Positions 42,054-52,300 of a DNA stretch of 64,000 bases are shown here, piece by piece. Location of the stretch: assembly GCA_041648175.1 (NCBI GenBank), contig JBAZPO010000005.1, forward strand, positions 124,001 through 188,000, read 5' to 3'. Both the position numbers and the translations under genes were made by a program. This DNA is from Desulfobaccales bacterium. GTDB lineage: Bacteria; Desulfobacterota; Desulfobaccia; Desulfobaccales; 0-14-0-80-60-11. The first letter of the stretch is position 1; each line of letters opens with the position of its first letter. The notes below the pieces were generated by a model that saw nothing but the letters and a program-made list of their open reading frames with translations, was not told the DNA's origin and did not search any database.

Positions 42054-43019
42054 TTGCAGACTAAAACCCTCAATCTGTTATGCGAGACGTCTCGCCAAAT
42101 TTTAGAGGAGTACATCGCCGAACACGCTAATGGTGCCGTGGTTCTCCTGGACCGGGAATATCGCCTCCTGGATTGCAACCAGGGTTTTTTGCGGATTCTC
42201 AGCCTGTCGGAGAAACCCCGGAAGCTCCTACTCAAGGAATTCTTGCCGCCGGAAAGTGATAAGGTACTCCGGCAGTTCCCGGCCTCCGGGGGGCGCCGGG
42301 AGATGCGCTTGAACTTGCGCGGCGGGTCGGCCTTCGTTCATACGATTTCCTGCCAGGTCTACGGCACTGAGTGGGGGTATATTGTCTTCGGAGACAAACC
42401 GCTGGCCACCTCCAGTGAAGTTGTGGACAAGATATCCATTTTGAATAGCGAGATGGCAAACCTGAGCCGGGAACTGCAACAGAAAAACCGGGCACTGGAG
42501 CAGGCCAATGCCACCATTGCCCAATTGATGCGCACTGACCCTCTGACCGGCTTGGCCAACCGCCGCTTTTTCATGGAAATATTGATCAAAGAGATCTCCC
42601 TGGCTCGCCGGCATGGGCTACCCTTGTCCCTGGTCATGGCTGATCTGGATTATTTCAAGAAAATCAACGACGCTTGCGGGCATGACGGGGGCGACGATGT
42701 CTTGAAAGCCTTTGCGGCTTTGCTCCAGGAACACACCCGGAAAGAAGACCTGGCGGCCCGGTTCGGCGGCGAGGAGTTTATGCTCATCCTCCCACATACC
42801 AGCGACTTGTTGGCCGAGGTCATGGCGGAACGGATTCGCCGGAGGCTGGAAACCCTGAGCATCCCTAAAATCGATCGTCAAGTCACCAGTAGTTTTGGGG
42901 TCGCCCAGATAGCACCGGCAGATGACCCGGACACCCTGATCAAGCGGGCTGATGAGGCCCTCTACCAAGCCAAAGCCTGGGGCCGCAACCGGGTGATGGT
43001 CAACGCGGGCAACGCCTGA
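42054..43019 (+). CDS. PAS-GGDEF diguanylate cyclase
   Basis: 321 residues starting with TTG; AGGA lies eight bases upstream. A PAS-like sensor (~20-125, GAVVLLDREYRLLDCNQGFL) leads through a short coiled coil (LSRELQQKNRALEQANATI) into a GGDEF domain: DPLTGLANRRFF, GGEEF at ~238-242 (active form) and an RKED inhibitory-site motif five residues before it. Makes c-di-GMP, with product feedback expected. The PAS ligand is unknown. Confidence 0.93.
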   Translation: MQTKTLNLLCETSRQILEEYIAEHANGAVVLLDREYRLLDCNQGFLRILSLSEKPRKLLLKEFLPPESDKVLRQFPASGGRREMRLNLRGGSAFVHTISCQVYGTEWGYIVFGDKPLATSSEVVDKISILNSEMANLSRELQQKNRALEQANATIAQLMRTDPLTGLANRRFFMEILIKEISLARRHGLPLSLVMADLDYFKKINDACGHDGGDDVLKAFAALLQEHTRKEDLAARFGGEEFMLILPHTSDLLAEVMAERIRRRLETLSIPKIDRQVTSSFGVAQIAPADDPDTLIKRADEALYQAKAWGRNRVMVNAGNA

Positions 43020-43085
43020 CCGATCAAGAACACATTCCCATGGCCAGGAAAACCGAATCCTATTTAAAGAAATATACCTGCGTCT

Positions 43086-43109
43086 GCACAGGCGAGACGC
43101 CTGTGCCAC
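43086..43109. repeat. repeat D (GCACAGGC...GCCTGTGC), intergenic copy
   Basis: A 24-bp sequence, GCACAGGCG...CGCCTGTGCCAC, identical to the one inside the EndoQ-UvrD gene at 50751. Looser copies lie at 46499 and 48901. Confidence 0.8.
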
Positions 43110-43145
43110 ATTTGCTGCGAATTGGCATGAAAACTCTTTCCCAAC

Positions 43146-43175
43146 AAAAAAGGGCAGGCCCCGCGGCCTGCCCAT
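43146..43175 (-). terminator. terminator after lpxC
   Basis: On the minus strand GGGCAGGCC-GCGG-GGCCTGCCC followed by six T. A run of ten C follows on the plus strand at ~43178. Confidence 0.85.
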
Positions 43176-43207
43176 CCCCCCCCCCCCATAACCACACATT
43201 CACAATC

Positions 43208-44137
43208 TTAAGCGGTCAGCCCCTCCCACAGGGTGGGCTGAAACCAGGTTTGACGTTTGGCTTGAACCTTGGGCGTTGGCACCCAAATCCGCCAGGAGGC
43301 CTCCTGCTCCATCAGGTGTTGCAGAAAGCGCAGATGGAAGTCGTGGCTGCCCCGGCTTACTTCCAGGCGGCCGAACAGGGGCATCCCCAACAGGGCCAAG
43401 TCTCCCATGGCGTCCAAAATCTTGTGGCGCACGCACTCTTCGGGGAAGCGGAAGCCGCCAGGGTTTAAGACCCCGGAGTCATCCAGGACCACGGCGTTGT
43501 CCAGCGACCCCCCCAGGGCCAGGCCGTGGGTTTGGAGATACTGTACTTCCTTCAAGAAGCCGAAGGTGCGGGCCGGAGCGATCTCGCGCTCAAACGCCTC
43601 GGAAAAGAGCGGCACCGTAAACCGCTGCCGCTGGATCAGCGGGTGGCTGAAATTGATGCTGTAGGTGATCCGGGGTTCGCCGGGGATGACCCGCATCCAT
43701 TGGTTGCCCTCCCGCAGCTCGACCGGGCGGTGTATCCGGAGGTAGGCCCGGGGCCAGGGCAGCGTCCGCAGGCCGGTTTCGGCCAAAAGGTGGGCGAAGG
43801 GGGCGGCGCTCCCGTCCATGATGGGAACCTCCGGCCCCTCCACCGCAATGCGGGCATTGTCCACACCGGCGCCCCGCAGGGCGGCCAGCAGGTGTTCCAC
43901 CGTAGAGAGCGTGGCCCTCCCCTCCCCCAGCGTGGTGGCCCGGGTAGTATCCACCACTTTGCTGTAGAGGGCCAGTATCTCCGGCCGGCCAGGCAGGTCC
44001 GCCCGCTCAAACCGCAAGCCGTAATTAGCAGCAGCCGGATGGATGGTCACCCGGACCGGCCGACCCAGATGGAGGCCGATGCCGGAAAACCTCAAAGGCT
44101 GCGTGAGTGTCTGTTGCCAGATAATGCTTCTTTCCAT
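43208..44137 (-). CDS. lpxC: UDP-3-O-acyl-N-acetylglucosamine deacetylase LpxC
   Basis: 309 residues from the ATG at 44137 (MERSIIWQQTL); an ATG at 44197 would add 20 unusual residues. Zinc site His in STVEHLLAAL and in CVRHKILDAMGD; GSLDNAVVLDD is diagnostic. First committed step of lipid A synthesis, so the cell has an LPS outer membrane. The gene stands alone. Confidence 0.95.
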   Translation of the reverse strand: MERSIIWQQTLTQPLRFSGIGLHLGRPVRVTIHPAAANYGLRFERADLPGRPEILALYSKVVDTTRATTLGEGRATLSTVEHLLAALRGAGVDNARIAVEGPEVPIMDGSAAPFAHLLAETGLRTLPWPRAYLRIHRPVELREGNQWMRVIPGEPRITYSINFSHPLIQRQRFTVPLFSEAFEREIAPARTFGFLKEVQYLQTHGLALGGSLDNAVVLDDSGVLNPGGFRFPEECVRHKILDAMGDLALLGMPLFGRLEVSRGSHDFHLRFLQHLMEQEASWRIWVPTPKVQAKRQTWFQPTLWEGLTA

Positions 44138-44317
44138 GCGCAGGTAGGTTGCAAGCCCTATACCAGGACCCGCATCCTGTATCTCCTTATATAACATATT
44201 GATATAGTGGATTATTTAGTTTGAAGGGCCAGACCGTTGTTGCGGCTTGGCCCTGAGTGTGGCGAAAAAGACACAGTTTTTCGGCTAAAGTGGTAAAAGC
44301 CCCACAGCCGCGTCTTT

Positions 44318-44404
44318 TACTTATTCACCCCTCACCCTCACCCTCTCCCACAAGGGGAGAGGGGAATTTTTTTATAAGGGAAAGGACTTTTGCCAAGCGC
44401 TATA
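44318..44404. repeat. palindromic repeat A, copy 3
   Basis: TTATTCACCCCTCACCCTCA, the CTCTCCC...GGGAGAG palindrome, then CTTTTGCCAAGCGCTATA. The 44138-44521 gap also holds a CCCTCCCCC palindrome at 44440-44477 and nothing else that I can see. Confidence 0.8.
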
Positions 44405-44521
44405 ATTCGAATATTTCGGAATCATAAGGGGTTAATCACTCCCACCCTAACCCTCCCCCATCAAGGGGGAGGGAATTAGCGGAATTCCAAGAGATAGCTG
44501 ATGGTGAAACAGACGAGCAGG

Positions 44522-46267
44522 CTATTCGGTCTCCACTGGCGGATATTGTAACCCAGCCCACCAGCGCGGGTCAATATCCGGGAAGATGTCATCCCGTTCC
44601 CGGCACAGGTGGAGAAAGTTCCAGTCTTCGTGAGGCAGATAGCGCTCGGCGGCGTAGCGCCGGGTCATGGCCGCCAGGCGGCGGAAATCGTCATTGTGGA
44701 CGGTCAACCGGAGTTCGGCGTAATCCCGGGCGCTGAAGGTGCTGATCAAAAACTGCCAGTCCGAGGACTCCAAGAGAAACAGGGAGCGGCCGCACTGCTT
44801 CAGCAGGTCTTGGAGGCGGGGGTCGGGGTCGTCGGCATTGAGCCGGGCCAGCTCTTCCATATCGGCTTCCGCGGCGTAGACGTGCCGCCAGGTCCAGTCA
44901 TTCATCTCATTGAGCCAGATCCAGTGATAGCCGCCTTCCCCCCAGGAACCTTCCGGCAGGGCAATGACCGCCCGGGGAGTCACCGCCTCCAGGATTTCGC
45001 CGCCGGGGCTTAGGCTCACCTGGGTGTGGTCGTGGAACCTTTTGAGCACCTGGTAGAGCCATTCGGGGCCTTCGAACCACCAGTGGCCGATGAGTTCGGT
45101 ATCATAGGGGGCCACCACCATGCCGGGCCGGCCTTCCTTTTCTTTGACTTCGGACAGAATCTCCACCACCATGGAGACAAAATGGTCGGCCTGGTCGCGC
45201 AGCCGGCCGGCGATCCATTCGGGGTGATAGGGTTCCTTATCGGCCAGATCGGCCTTGGCGCTGGTCACCCGCCAGTAGCGCAGGCCGCCGGGAAAGCGCT
45301 TCTTGTGGAAATCAAGATAGTTGCCGTCTCCGGGGTAGCCCCATTCGCCGCTCCAGACTTGGAGGCCGGTCTTGGGGTCGCGGGTGAACGCGGCAATCGG
45401 GCGCTTGGTCTCCGGCGCGGAACTTACCAGATAAGCCTGATACGGGGATTTATCCTCCTCTTCGGGGCGTTCCTGGTATTGGGCGGCAAAGCGTTCCCAC
45501 AGGCGCTCCAAGGCTTCGAAGCGGTCCTTGTAGACCCCGATGGCCTTGCCCCCCTTGAGGAGATGGGAATCAATAAAGAAATATTTGAGGCCGTTTTCCG
45601 AGAGAAACTCTTCCACGCCTTTGCGCAGCACCGGTTCACCGGTAAAGTCCTTCAGGGGCGGGACCCAGGGATAGCGCGGCCGGTAGGCGCATTCCGGGAG
45701 CCAGAACCCCTTGGGGTCCCGGCCAAAGTGGCGGCGGTACGTGGCGGCGCCCTGCTTCACCTGGGCCTGGACCGCGGTGTCCCGGCCCAACAGGGGTAGG
45801 TAGCCGTGGGTAGCCGCGGAAGTGATGATTTCCAGCACCCCGTCATCCATCAAGCGCTTAAACGCGCCCAGCAGGTCTTCGCCAAAGTCCTCGCTGAAGG
45901 CCCGGCGCAAGTCCCCGTAGTGGCTTTCCCACATTAAGGCCACGGAGGCGAAGTGGTCATCCCCCAGCCTTTTAAAAGTGGTCAGATCATCTTTGGCCGC
46001 CTTGATCTTTTGGTCCAGGTAATCCTTGAACTCCTGGCGAAAGACGTTGGCCGCCAGCATCTCCGCCAGGATGGGGGTGATGCCCAGGGTGACCCCGGAG
46101 TGGAGGCCTTCGGCGCCCAGGCGGTTAAAGACCTGGAGCAGGGGAATATAGGATTCGGCCGCGGCCTCGTTGAGCCAATCCATGCCGTGGGGCCAGCGGC
46201 CATGGCCGATGACATAGGGAAGATGGGAATGTAACACAAACGTAAAATATCCTAATGGTTCATCCAT
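44522..46267 (-). CDS. GH57 glucan branching enzyme or amylase-like
   Basis: 581 residues from the ATG at 46267 with GGAGG five bases before it. Family GH57 with DUF1957: LHSHLPYVIGHGRWPHGMDW at the N-terminus, catalytic Glu in GFWLPECAY, Asp in VAPYDTELIGHWWFEGPEW, and a helical C-terminal domain with LNEMNDWTWRHVY. The DUF1957-type layout suggests a 1,4-alpha-glucan branching enzyme of glycogen metabolism, though 4-alpha-glucanotransferase activity is possible. Confidence 0.88.
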   Translation of the reverse strand: MDEPLGYFTFVLHSHLPYVIGHGRWPHGMDWLNEAAAESYIPLLQVFNRLGAEGLHSGVTLGITPILAEMLAANVFRQEFKDYLDQKIKAAKDDLTTFKRLGDDHFASVALMWESHYGDLRRAFSEDFGEDLLGAFKRLMDDGVLEIITSAATHGYLPLLGRDTAVQAQVKQGAATYRRHFGRDPKGFWLPECAYRPRYPWVPPLKDFTGEPVLRKGVEEFLSENGLKYFFIDSHLLKGGKAIGVYKDRFEALERLWERFAAQYQERPEEEDKSPYQAYLVSSAPETKRPIAAFTRDPKTGLQVWSGEWGYPGDGNYLDFHKKRFPGGLRYWRVTSAKADLADKEPYHPEWIAGRLRDQADHFVSMVVEILSEVKEKEGRPGMVVAPYDTELIGHWWFEGPEWLYQVLKRFHDHTQVSLSPGGEILEAVTPRAVIALPEGSWGEGGYHWIWLNEMNDWTWRHVYAAEADMEELARLNADDPDPRLQDLLKQCGRSLFLLESSDWQFLISTFSARDYAELRLTVHNDDFRRLAAMTRRYAAERYLPHEDWNFLHLCRERDDIFPDIDPRWWAGLQYPPVETE

Positions 46268-46420
46268 GTTGTCCTCCAAAATTGTAAAACTATCGGAACC
46301 CGGTGGAATGAAGAGATTGCAGGATTTACTCCTTAACTATAAGGAGAATATTTTGCCGGTCAAGAGACGGCAAAATGGTCAAATTCAGATTGTCGTTATG
46401 TTCGCGGCCTCGTTTATTAA

Positions 46421-46480
46421 GGCGCCCAAGCAGAGCTTGGGCGGAAAGTTGCGTTCCCAAGCTGGAGCTTGGGAACGAGG
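46421..46480. repeat. double-hairpin repeat B, copy 3
   Basis: CCCAAGCAGAGCTTGGG, then GTTCCCAAGCTGGAGCTTGG and GAACGAGG. A looser copy of repeat D (GCACAGG...CCTGTGCCACC) follows at 46499-46523. The 46268-46547 gap holds nothing else. Confidence 0.75.
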
Positions 46481-46547
46481 TTAAAGGGGGATGCTCGGCA
46501 CAGGTTGAAAACCTGTGCCACCAGAGGCCCGCCCCACCGGCCAGTGC

Positions 46548-47972
46548 TCAGGAAATTACGTCCGCCTTGATCAGGTTGGTGCTGCCTTTGGTGCCGATGG
46601 GGGTGCCGGTGGTGATGATGACCCGGTCGCCGTGGTTGAGCAGCCCGGCCTTGAGGGCAACTTCTTCCACCACCTTAAGCATGTGGTCAATGTCCTGGAT
46701 GGGAGGGGTCAGGAGCGGAAAAACTCCCCAAGAGAGGCACAGCCGGCGCCAGGTATCTTCCCGGGGCGTCACCGCCACGATGGGGGTACGAGGCCGAAAC
46801 CGGCAGATGAGCCGGGCGGTGCCGCCGTATTCGGTGTTGGTGAGAATGGCTTGGGCGTCTAAGTCCATGGCCATTTCGCAGGCGGCATAGCTAACGGCCT
46901 CGGCGATCTCCTGGCGCCCCGAGGGGGCCCGGGTCCGGAGCCAATCGGTGTGGGGGAAATGCGCCTCGGTAACCCGGCTCACTTTATCCAAGAACTTGAC
47001 CGCCTCCACGGGGAATTGCCCCGCGGCGGTTTCTTCGGAAAGCATAACCGCGTCGGTGCCGTCCAAGATGGCGTTGGCCACGTCCGTGGCTTCGGCCCGG
47101 CTGGGCCGGGAATGGTTCACCATGGAAAGGAGCATCTGGGTAGCGGTGATGACCGGCTTGCCCGCCATGTTGGCCGCGGCGATAATCTCCTTCTGAACGA
47201 TGGGCACCCGTTCCGGTGGAATCTCTACCCCCAGATCGCCCCGAGCCACCATGATGGCGTCCGCCTCCGAGAGGATTTCGTCCAGGCGGCTTAAGGCTTC
47301 GTGTTTTTCAATTTTGGCGATGATGGGGATGTCCGCGCCCAGGCTGCGCATGAATTCCCGGGCCTCCAGGACATCGGCGCGCGAGCGCACATATGACAGG
47401 GCGATAAAGTCCACGCCCTGGGAAATGCCGAACCGCAGGTCCTCCCGGTCTTTTTCCGTAAACGCGGCCAGCGACAAGGAATGCGTGGGGAAAATTATCC
47501 CGACATGGGAACGTATTGTTCCACCCACCACCACCCGGCACTTGAGGGCCTGGCCGGTCTTGGCTTCCACCTGGAGTTCGATGTTGCCGTCGGCCAGCAA
47601 AATGGGCACCCCTAAGGGGGTTTCGGAGATAATCTGGGGATAATCCACCATAACTCCGGGCTCACCTTTCTTAAGGGGGACGGCACTGAGGTAAAATTCC
47701 TCACCTTCGAGTAGTTTCGCCTCGCCCCCGGGAACTGCGCCGATACGCATTTTCGGACCGGATAGATCTTGCAGGACGGCCAGCGGGGCCTTATTTAATG
47801 CGGCTAAATCCCGGAGGCGCTTGATCCGGGCGCCGTGTTCTTCATGGGTGCCGTGGGAAAAGTTCAGGCGGGCTACATTCATGCCGGCTTTAAGGAGCTC
47901 GGGCAGGATGTCGCCGTCACTGGCCGGCCCCAGGGTGCAGACGATCTTGGTGCGGCGTTGGTCACGTAACAC
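46548..47972 (-). CDS. pyk: pyruvate kinase
   Basis: 474 residues, full length. N-terminal RRTKIVCTLGPASD, the catalytic MVARGDLGVEIP, and KPVITATQMLLSM; the C-terminal allosteric domain ends VITTGTPIGTKGSTNLIKA. Last step of glycolysis. Alone, with repeats on both sides. Confidence 0.97.
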   Translation of the reverse strand: MLRDQRRTKIVCTLGPASDGDILPELLKAGMNVARLNFSHGTHEEHGARIKRLRDLAALNKAPLAVLQDLSGPKMRIGAVPGGEAKLLEGEEFYLSAVPLKKGEPGVMVDYPQIISETPLGVPILLADGNIELQVEAKTGQALKCRVVVGGTIRSHVGIIFPTHSLSLAAFTEKDREDLRFGISQGVDFIALSYVRSRADVLEAREFMRSLGADIPIIAKIEKHEALSRLDEILSEADAIMVARGDLGVEIPPERVPIVQKEIIAAANMAGKPVITATQMLLSMVNHSRPSRAEATDVANAILDGTDAVMLSEETAAGQFPVEAVKFLDKVSRVTEAHFPHTDWLRTRAPSGRQEIAEAVSYAACEMAMDLDAQAILTNTEYGGTARLICRFRPRTPIVAVTPREDTWRRLCLSWGVFPLLTPPIQDIDHMLKVVEEVALKAGLLNHGDRVIITTGTPIGTKGSTNLIKADVIS

Positions 47973-48010
47973 AGGTCAGTCTCCTCTTGGCTCTATGGGG
48001 CACGTTAATT

Positions 48011-48077
48011 ATACTCCTGACCCTCTCCCGCAAGGGGAGAGGGGAATAAAAGGAAAAAACTTTTGGCGATCGCTCTA
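48011..48077. repeat. palindromic repeat A, copy 4
   Basis: CCCTCTCCCGCAAGGGGAGA, GGGGAATAAAAGG, then CTTTTGGCGATCGCTCTA. The left arm is shorter than in the other copies. Confidence 0.75.
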
Positions 48078-48081
48078 GTTT

Positions 48082-48221
48082 TCATCCGGAAACGCCTTTA
48101 AAATTTCCCCTTTTAGCAAAAGGAGGCTATGGTTATCCATAAATGCCCGAAAATCGGTCTAAATCACCCTTTTTCAAAGGGGAACTTTTAAGGCATTTGC
48201 ATTTTTAAACGTTTCCGATGA
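48082..48221. repeat. long nested inverted repeat upstream of fmdB
   Basis: Outer arms TCATCCGGAAACG (48082-48094) and CGTTTCCGATGA (48210-48221); inner arms CCTTTAAAATTTCCCC and GGGGAACTTTTAAGG; a further AAATGCC/GGCATTT pair. It could be a small non-autonomous element or fold in RNA. Confidence 0.55.
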
Positions 48222-48432
48222 GAACTAACCAGGGAATAGGTTCCATACTATATGGAAAAAAAACCACAAATTAGCTTCACATCGTTGGCAGAAATTATGC
48301 CATAAAATAAACGCCTTTGGGACACTTGACAAATTATTGTTTAAAATTAACTTATTACAAACAAGTATCGAACATGGGGATGTTAGGCATACTTGTTGCA
48401 TTATGTTACACTGACTAAGGGGGAGATTGATT

Positions 48433-48633
48433 ATGCCTATTTACGAGTATCAATGTGTCGATTGTAGCGGCCAGGACCAAAGGGTGGCCGGGCTGGATGA
48501 TCACACCGCCCTCTGCACCCAATGTGGCGGCCTGATGCTGCGGCTGGACGAGGATGTCTTCAAGCCGTACTTCGAGGAAGTTTCGCCTCAGGCCTGGCCG
48601 GAGACCGAAACCAAAACCAAAGCTTCACTGTAG
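48433..48633 (+). CDS. FmdB-like zinc-ribbon protein
   Basis: 66 residues, with GGGGGAG seven bases before the ATG. Starts MPIYEYQCVDC and has a second pair CTQCGG, giving the four-Cys zinc ribbon of the FmdB/CxxC_CxxC_SSSS family, often regulatory. The C-terminal tail is acidic and unlike the Ser-rich end of the family. It is followed at once by a terminator, so it is monocistronic. Confidence 0.85.
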   Translation: MPIYEYQCVDCSGQDQRVAGLDDHTALCTQCGGLMLRLDEDVFKPYFEEVSPQAWPETETKTKASL

Positions 48634-48653
48634 TTTTGGATCTTACCGGCCTG

Positions 48654-48682
48654 AGAGAGCCCCTCTTTAAGAGGGGCTTTTT
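48654..48682 (+). terminator. terminator after fmdB-like gene
   Basis: AGCCCCTCTT-TA-AGAGGGGCT followed by six T. Confidence 0.9.
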
Positions 48683-48727
48683 TCATTTTTTCTTTTGTGA
48701 AAAAATTCATTTACTTTAACAACTGGA

Positions 48728-48796
48728 GGGGCGGAATATCCCCGCCATAGCCGCAGCTGCCATGTGCTGGGCGGGGAGACCCCGCCCCTACGAGCA
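48728..48796. repeat. GC palindromes after fmdB-like gene
   Basis: GGGGCGG...CCCCGCC followed by GGGCGGGGAGACCCCGCCC. The second is shared with 60689-60712. A loose repeat D copy lies at 48901-48926. Confidence 0.6.
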
Positions 48797-49172
48797 AATT
48801 GAAATCGCCAACGCTTGCTTTATATTCATTATATTCATTGCCAAGGGAGCCGCTGGCAAAATTGCCGGACATTAGGTAGCCGCGGTTTTAACTTTCATGA
48901 GCACAGGCTGGAAAGCCTGTGCTACCGGCGAACTTATAAATACCCCTACAGGTTTCGGCTGCAAAGAGACTTTTGCAAGAGGCTCTTTGGCAAGCGCTCT
49001 GACTTACCGGGACCAAAGGGCCATTTACTTCTTTCGTCCGCTCGTGGGGCAACAAGGATATTATCAAAATAATAACCGTTTCCCACCCTGCACAAAGATT
49101 TTTCTCCCAATGATAAATCTGCCATTCCTTATGCCGCAATCCAAGGTAAGTCTTCTCCGTACCGATAACCTG

Positions 49173-49250
49173 TTAGGCCCCACCAGCTCTTGTCCCTGAT
49201 TTCCGTCCTGAGGAGAAGCCCGGAGAGCCTTTTCTCAGGTTTTGGCCTAA
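49173..49250. other. possible structured RNA or long hairpin
   Basis: Outer arms TTAGGCC (49173-49179) and GGCCTAA (49244-49250) enclose a ten-pair hairpin CCTGAGGAGA...TTTTCTCAGG (49207-49239). It ends 89 bp before the EndoQ-UvrD start and matches no RNA family that I recognise. The rest of the 48683-49339 gap has only palindromic repeats. Confidence 0.35.
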
Positions 49251-49339
49251 CGATCGGCGCTTGGCGTGATCTATATGATTTAAAGAATGCCACCTATCAT
49301 TAGCGGTTCACGGGCTTTTGTGATAAGGTTTTGACCAAA

Positions 49340-52300
49340 ATGGAAGTCATTGCCGACCTGCATATCCATTCCCACTTCTCCATCGCCACGGGCCGGGAGG
49401 CGGACCTTCCGCACCTGGATCTCTGGGGCCGTTACAAGGGGCTGCAGGTGGTGGGCACCGGTGACTGCACCCATCCCCAGTGGTTAGCGGAACTGGCCGG
49501 GAAGCTTGACCCTGTTGAGGCCGGCGTGTACAGCCTCAAACCGGAACTGGCCTTGCCGCTGAACCTCGCGGGACCGCGCTGGGAAATGGCGCCGCCGGTT
49601 AACTTCGTGATTACCGGCGAAGTAAGCACCATCTATAAGAAGGACGGCAAGGTCCGCAAGGTCCACCTGCTCCTGGTGCTCCCCGATCTTGAGGCCGCGC
49701 AGAAACTCTCCCAACGCCTGGGCCGCCTGGGCAACGTGGCTTCGGACGGCCGCCCCATCCTGGGGCTTGACGCCCGGTTCGTGCTGGAACTGGTATTGGA
49801 GATTGATCCCCGGGCGCTGGTGATCCCGGCCCACATCTGGACGCCCTGGTTTTCGGTCTTGGGCAGCAAGAGCGGCTTCGATTCTTTAGAAGAGTGTTTC
49901 GGGGAGAGCACCGCACACATCTATGCGGTGGAGACCGGGCTGTCGTCCGATCCTGCTATGAACTGGCGGGTCTCCGGACTGGACCGCTTTGCGCTGGTGT
50001 CAAACTCAGACGCCCATTCCCCCCAAAAATTGGCCCGGGAGGCCAATATTTTTAAGGTTTCGCCCACGTATCCCGAACTGTCCCAGGCCTTACGCACCCG
50101 GGAGGGCTTGGCGGGAACCATTGAATTTTTTCCCCAGGAAGGCAAGTACCACCTGGACGGCCACCGGCAATGCGGCCTGAGGCTAGACCCTGACGAGTCC
50201 AAGCGCCTGGGCGGCCTCTGTTCTCAATGCGGCAAACCCCTCACCTTGGGGGTAGTGCACCGCGTCCTGGACCTAGCGGACCGGGAAGACGGAGCCCGTC
50301 CGGCTGCAGCTCCGCCTTATGAGTCCCTCATTGCGCTTCCGGGAGTCCTGGGCGAAGTTTTGGGAGTGGGCCCGGCCAGCAAGAAAGTGCGCCAGGCTTA
50401 TTTTCGGCTCCTGGAAAAGTTGGGGCCGGAATTGGAAATCCTGCGCCACGCGCCGCTGGACTCATTGGCCCGGGAGGGAGGGGTCCTGCTGGCCCACGCC
50501 ATTGACCGGATGCGCCGGGGAGAGGTGCATATCGCCGGGGGCTATGACGGGGCTTACGGGGAGATTCGCCTGTTTACACCGGCAGAACGGAGTGAATTGC
50601 AAGGCCAGACGGCCTTTTTCAACCCGGCTCCGGCGCCGCCGGCAGATTCCTCGCAGGGAGCAACTGCGGGCTTGCCGCTCACCCCGGTTGCCCCTGAAGC
50701 CCAAGCAAGGCAAGTTTTGGCAGCCGCAGGGCCTTACATAAACCTGCGCCGCACAGGCGAGACGCCTGTGCCACCATTAGAAGCCGATCCTCTGTTGGCG
50801 GGTTTAAATGCCGACCAACGGGAGGCAGTGGTGCACCAGGGTGCGCCTCTCATCGTCTGTGCCGGTCCCGGCACCGGCAAGACCCGGACCCTCACCCACC
50901 GCCTGGCCTACCTGGTGTCCCGCCGGGGGGTGGACCCGGGGAAAATCCTGGCCCTCACCTTTACCCGGCAGGCCGCGGGCGAGATGAGCGGGCGTATCGA
51001 CCGCCTGCTGGCCGGAGCGCCCGGCCGGGAACACCTGACTATCAAGACTTTCCACGCTTTAGGCCAGCAGATTTTGAATGACTATAAGGACGAGGCGCGC
51101 GGCGTGGCGGATGAAGTTGAGCGCCGGAATCTTATCCGGGAGAGCGCTCAGGCGCATGGCCTGCCTTTTGGCGATCTCGAGAAACAGATCACCCGCTTTA
51201 AACAGGCCCTCACTTATCCTCTCGACCTGGCCGCGCCCAAGCCGGGACGCCAATTAAATTTACTGGCCGCTGCCGACAAAGGCGAGCCTGAGACCGATCC
51301 CCTGTATTTTGCAGCCTTTGCCGCGTACGAGGCCGCGCTTGAGCGGCAGAGCCTCTGGGATTATGAAGACCTCATCGCCAAGCCTGCACTCCTGTTGGCC
51401 CGGGACCCGGCGATAAGAGAGGCCTATCGGACCCGTTTCCGCCACGTGCTGGTGGACGAATACCAGGATTTGAATGAAGCCCAATACCATATGTTCCGCC
51501 AGTTGGCCGGGAATGGCGGGGAAATCATGGTCATCGGCGACCCGGATCAGGCCATTTACGGCTTTCGCGGCGCAAAGCCGGAATATTTCAACCGCTTCCG
51601 GGAGGATTGGCCCGAGGCCCGCGTGTGCCGCTTCAGCGAAACCTACCGCCTGCCCGCGCCTATTCTTACGGCCGCGTCAACGCTGCTTCAGAGTGACGGT
51701 GAGCCGCTGCACACCCGGCAAGCCGGCGACCAGCCTCTCGTGCTGATTTCGGCCGCGACCCCCCGGGGCGAGGCCCTGGCCATCGCCCGCCAGATCGAGG
51801 CCCTGGTGGGCGGTTTGTCGCATTACGGTCTGGAAGATGCGCAGGTGCGGCACCAGAGCCCTGGGGAGAAAGCCGGCTTTCGAGACATAGCCGTGCTCTA
51901 CCGGGTCCATGCCCTGGGGGTGGAGGTGCAACGGATTCTGTCGGAGGCCGGCATCCCGTGTCAGCAGGCTAAAGAAGGGGTGGGGCCTGATTGGGACGAT
52001 ATCGACCTGGCTGCGGAACGGGTGAAGCTCCTTACCCTGCACGCCGCCAAGGGGCTGGAGTTCCCTTATGTCTTTATCGCCGGGTGCGAAACCGGGCTCA
52101 TCCCTTGGGAGGCGCCAGGGGTTACTTCCGACCCGGCGGAGGAAAAGCGCCTCTTTTATGTGGGCCTCACCCGGGCCTCGCGGCAGGTCTTCTTAAGCCG
52201 CGCCCGGGAACGCACCCTGTGGGGGCAGAGGCGGCGGACCGAATTCTCTCCCTGGGTCCAGGCCATGCCCCCTGAGGTGCTCAAGCGTCCAGCCCTTTTA

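Noticed and set aside
43040..43468. 142-residue plus-strand open frame over the lpxC end
   Set aside because: It starts across a repeat D copy (TGETPVP) and then runs antisense to lpxC; a shadow frame.
49173..49250. SRP RNA or 6S RNA gene
   Set aside because: The conserved SRP loop motifs and the 6S open bubble are not present.
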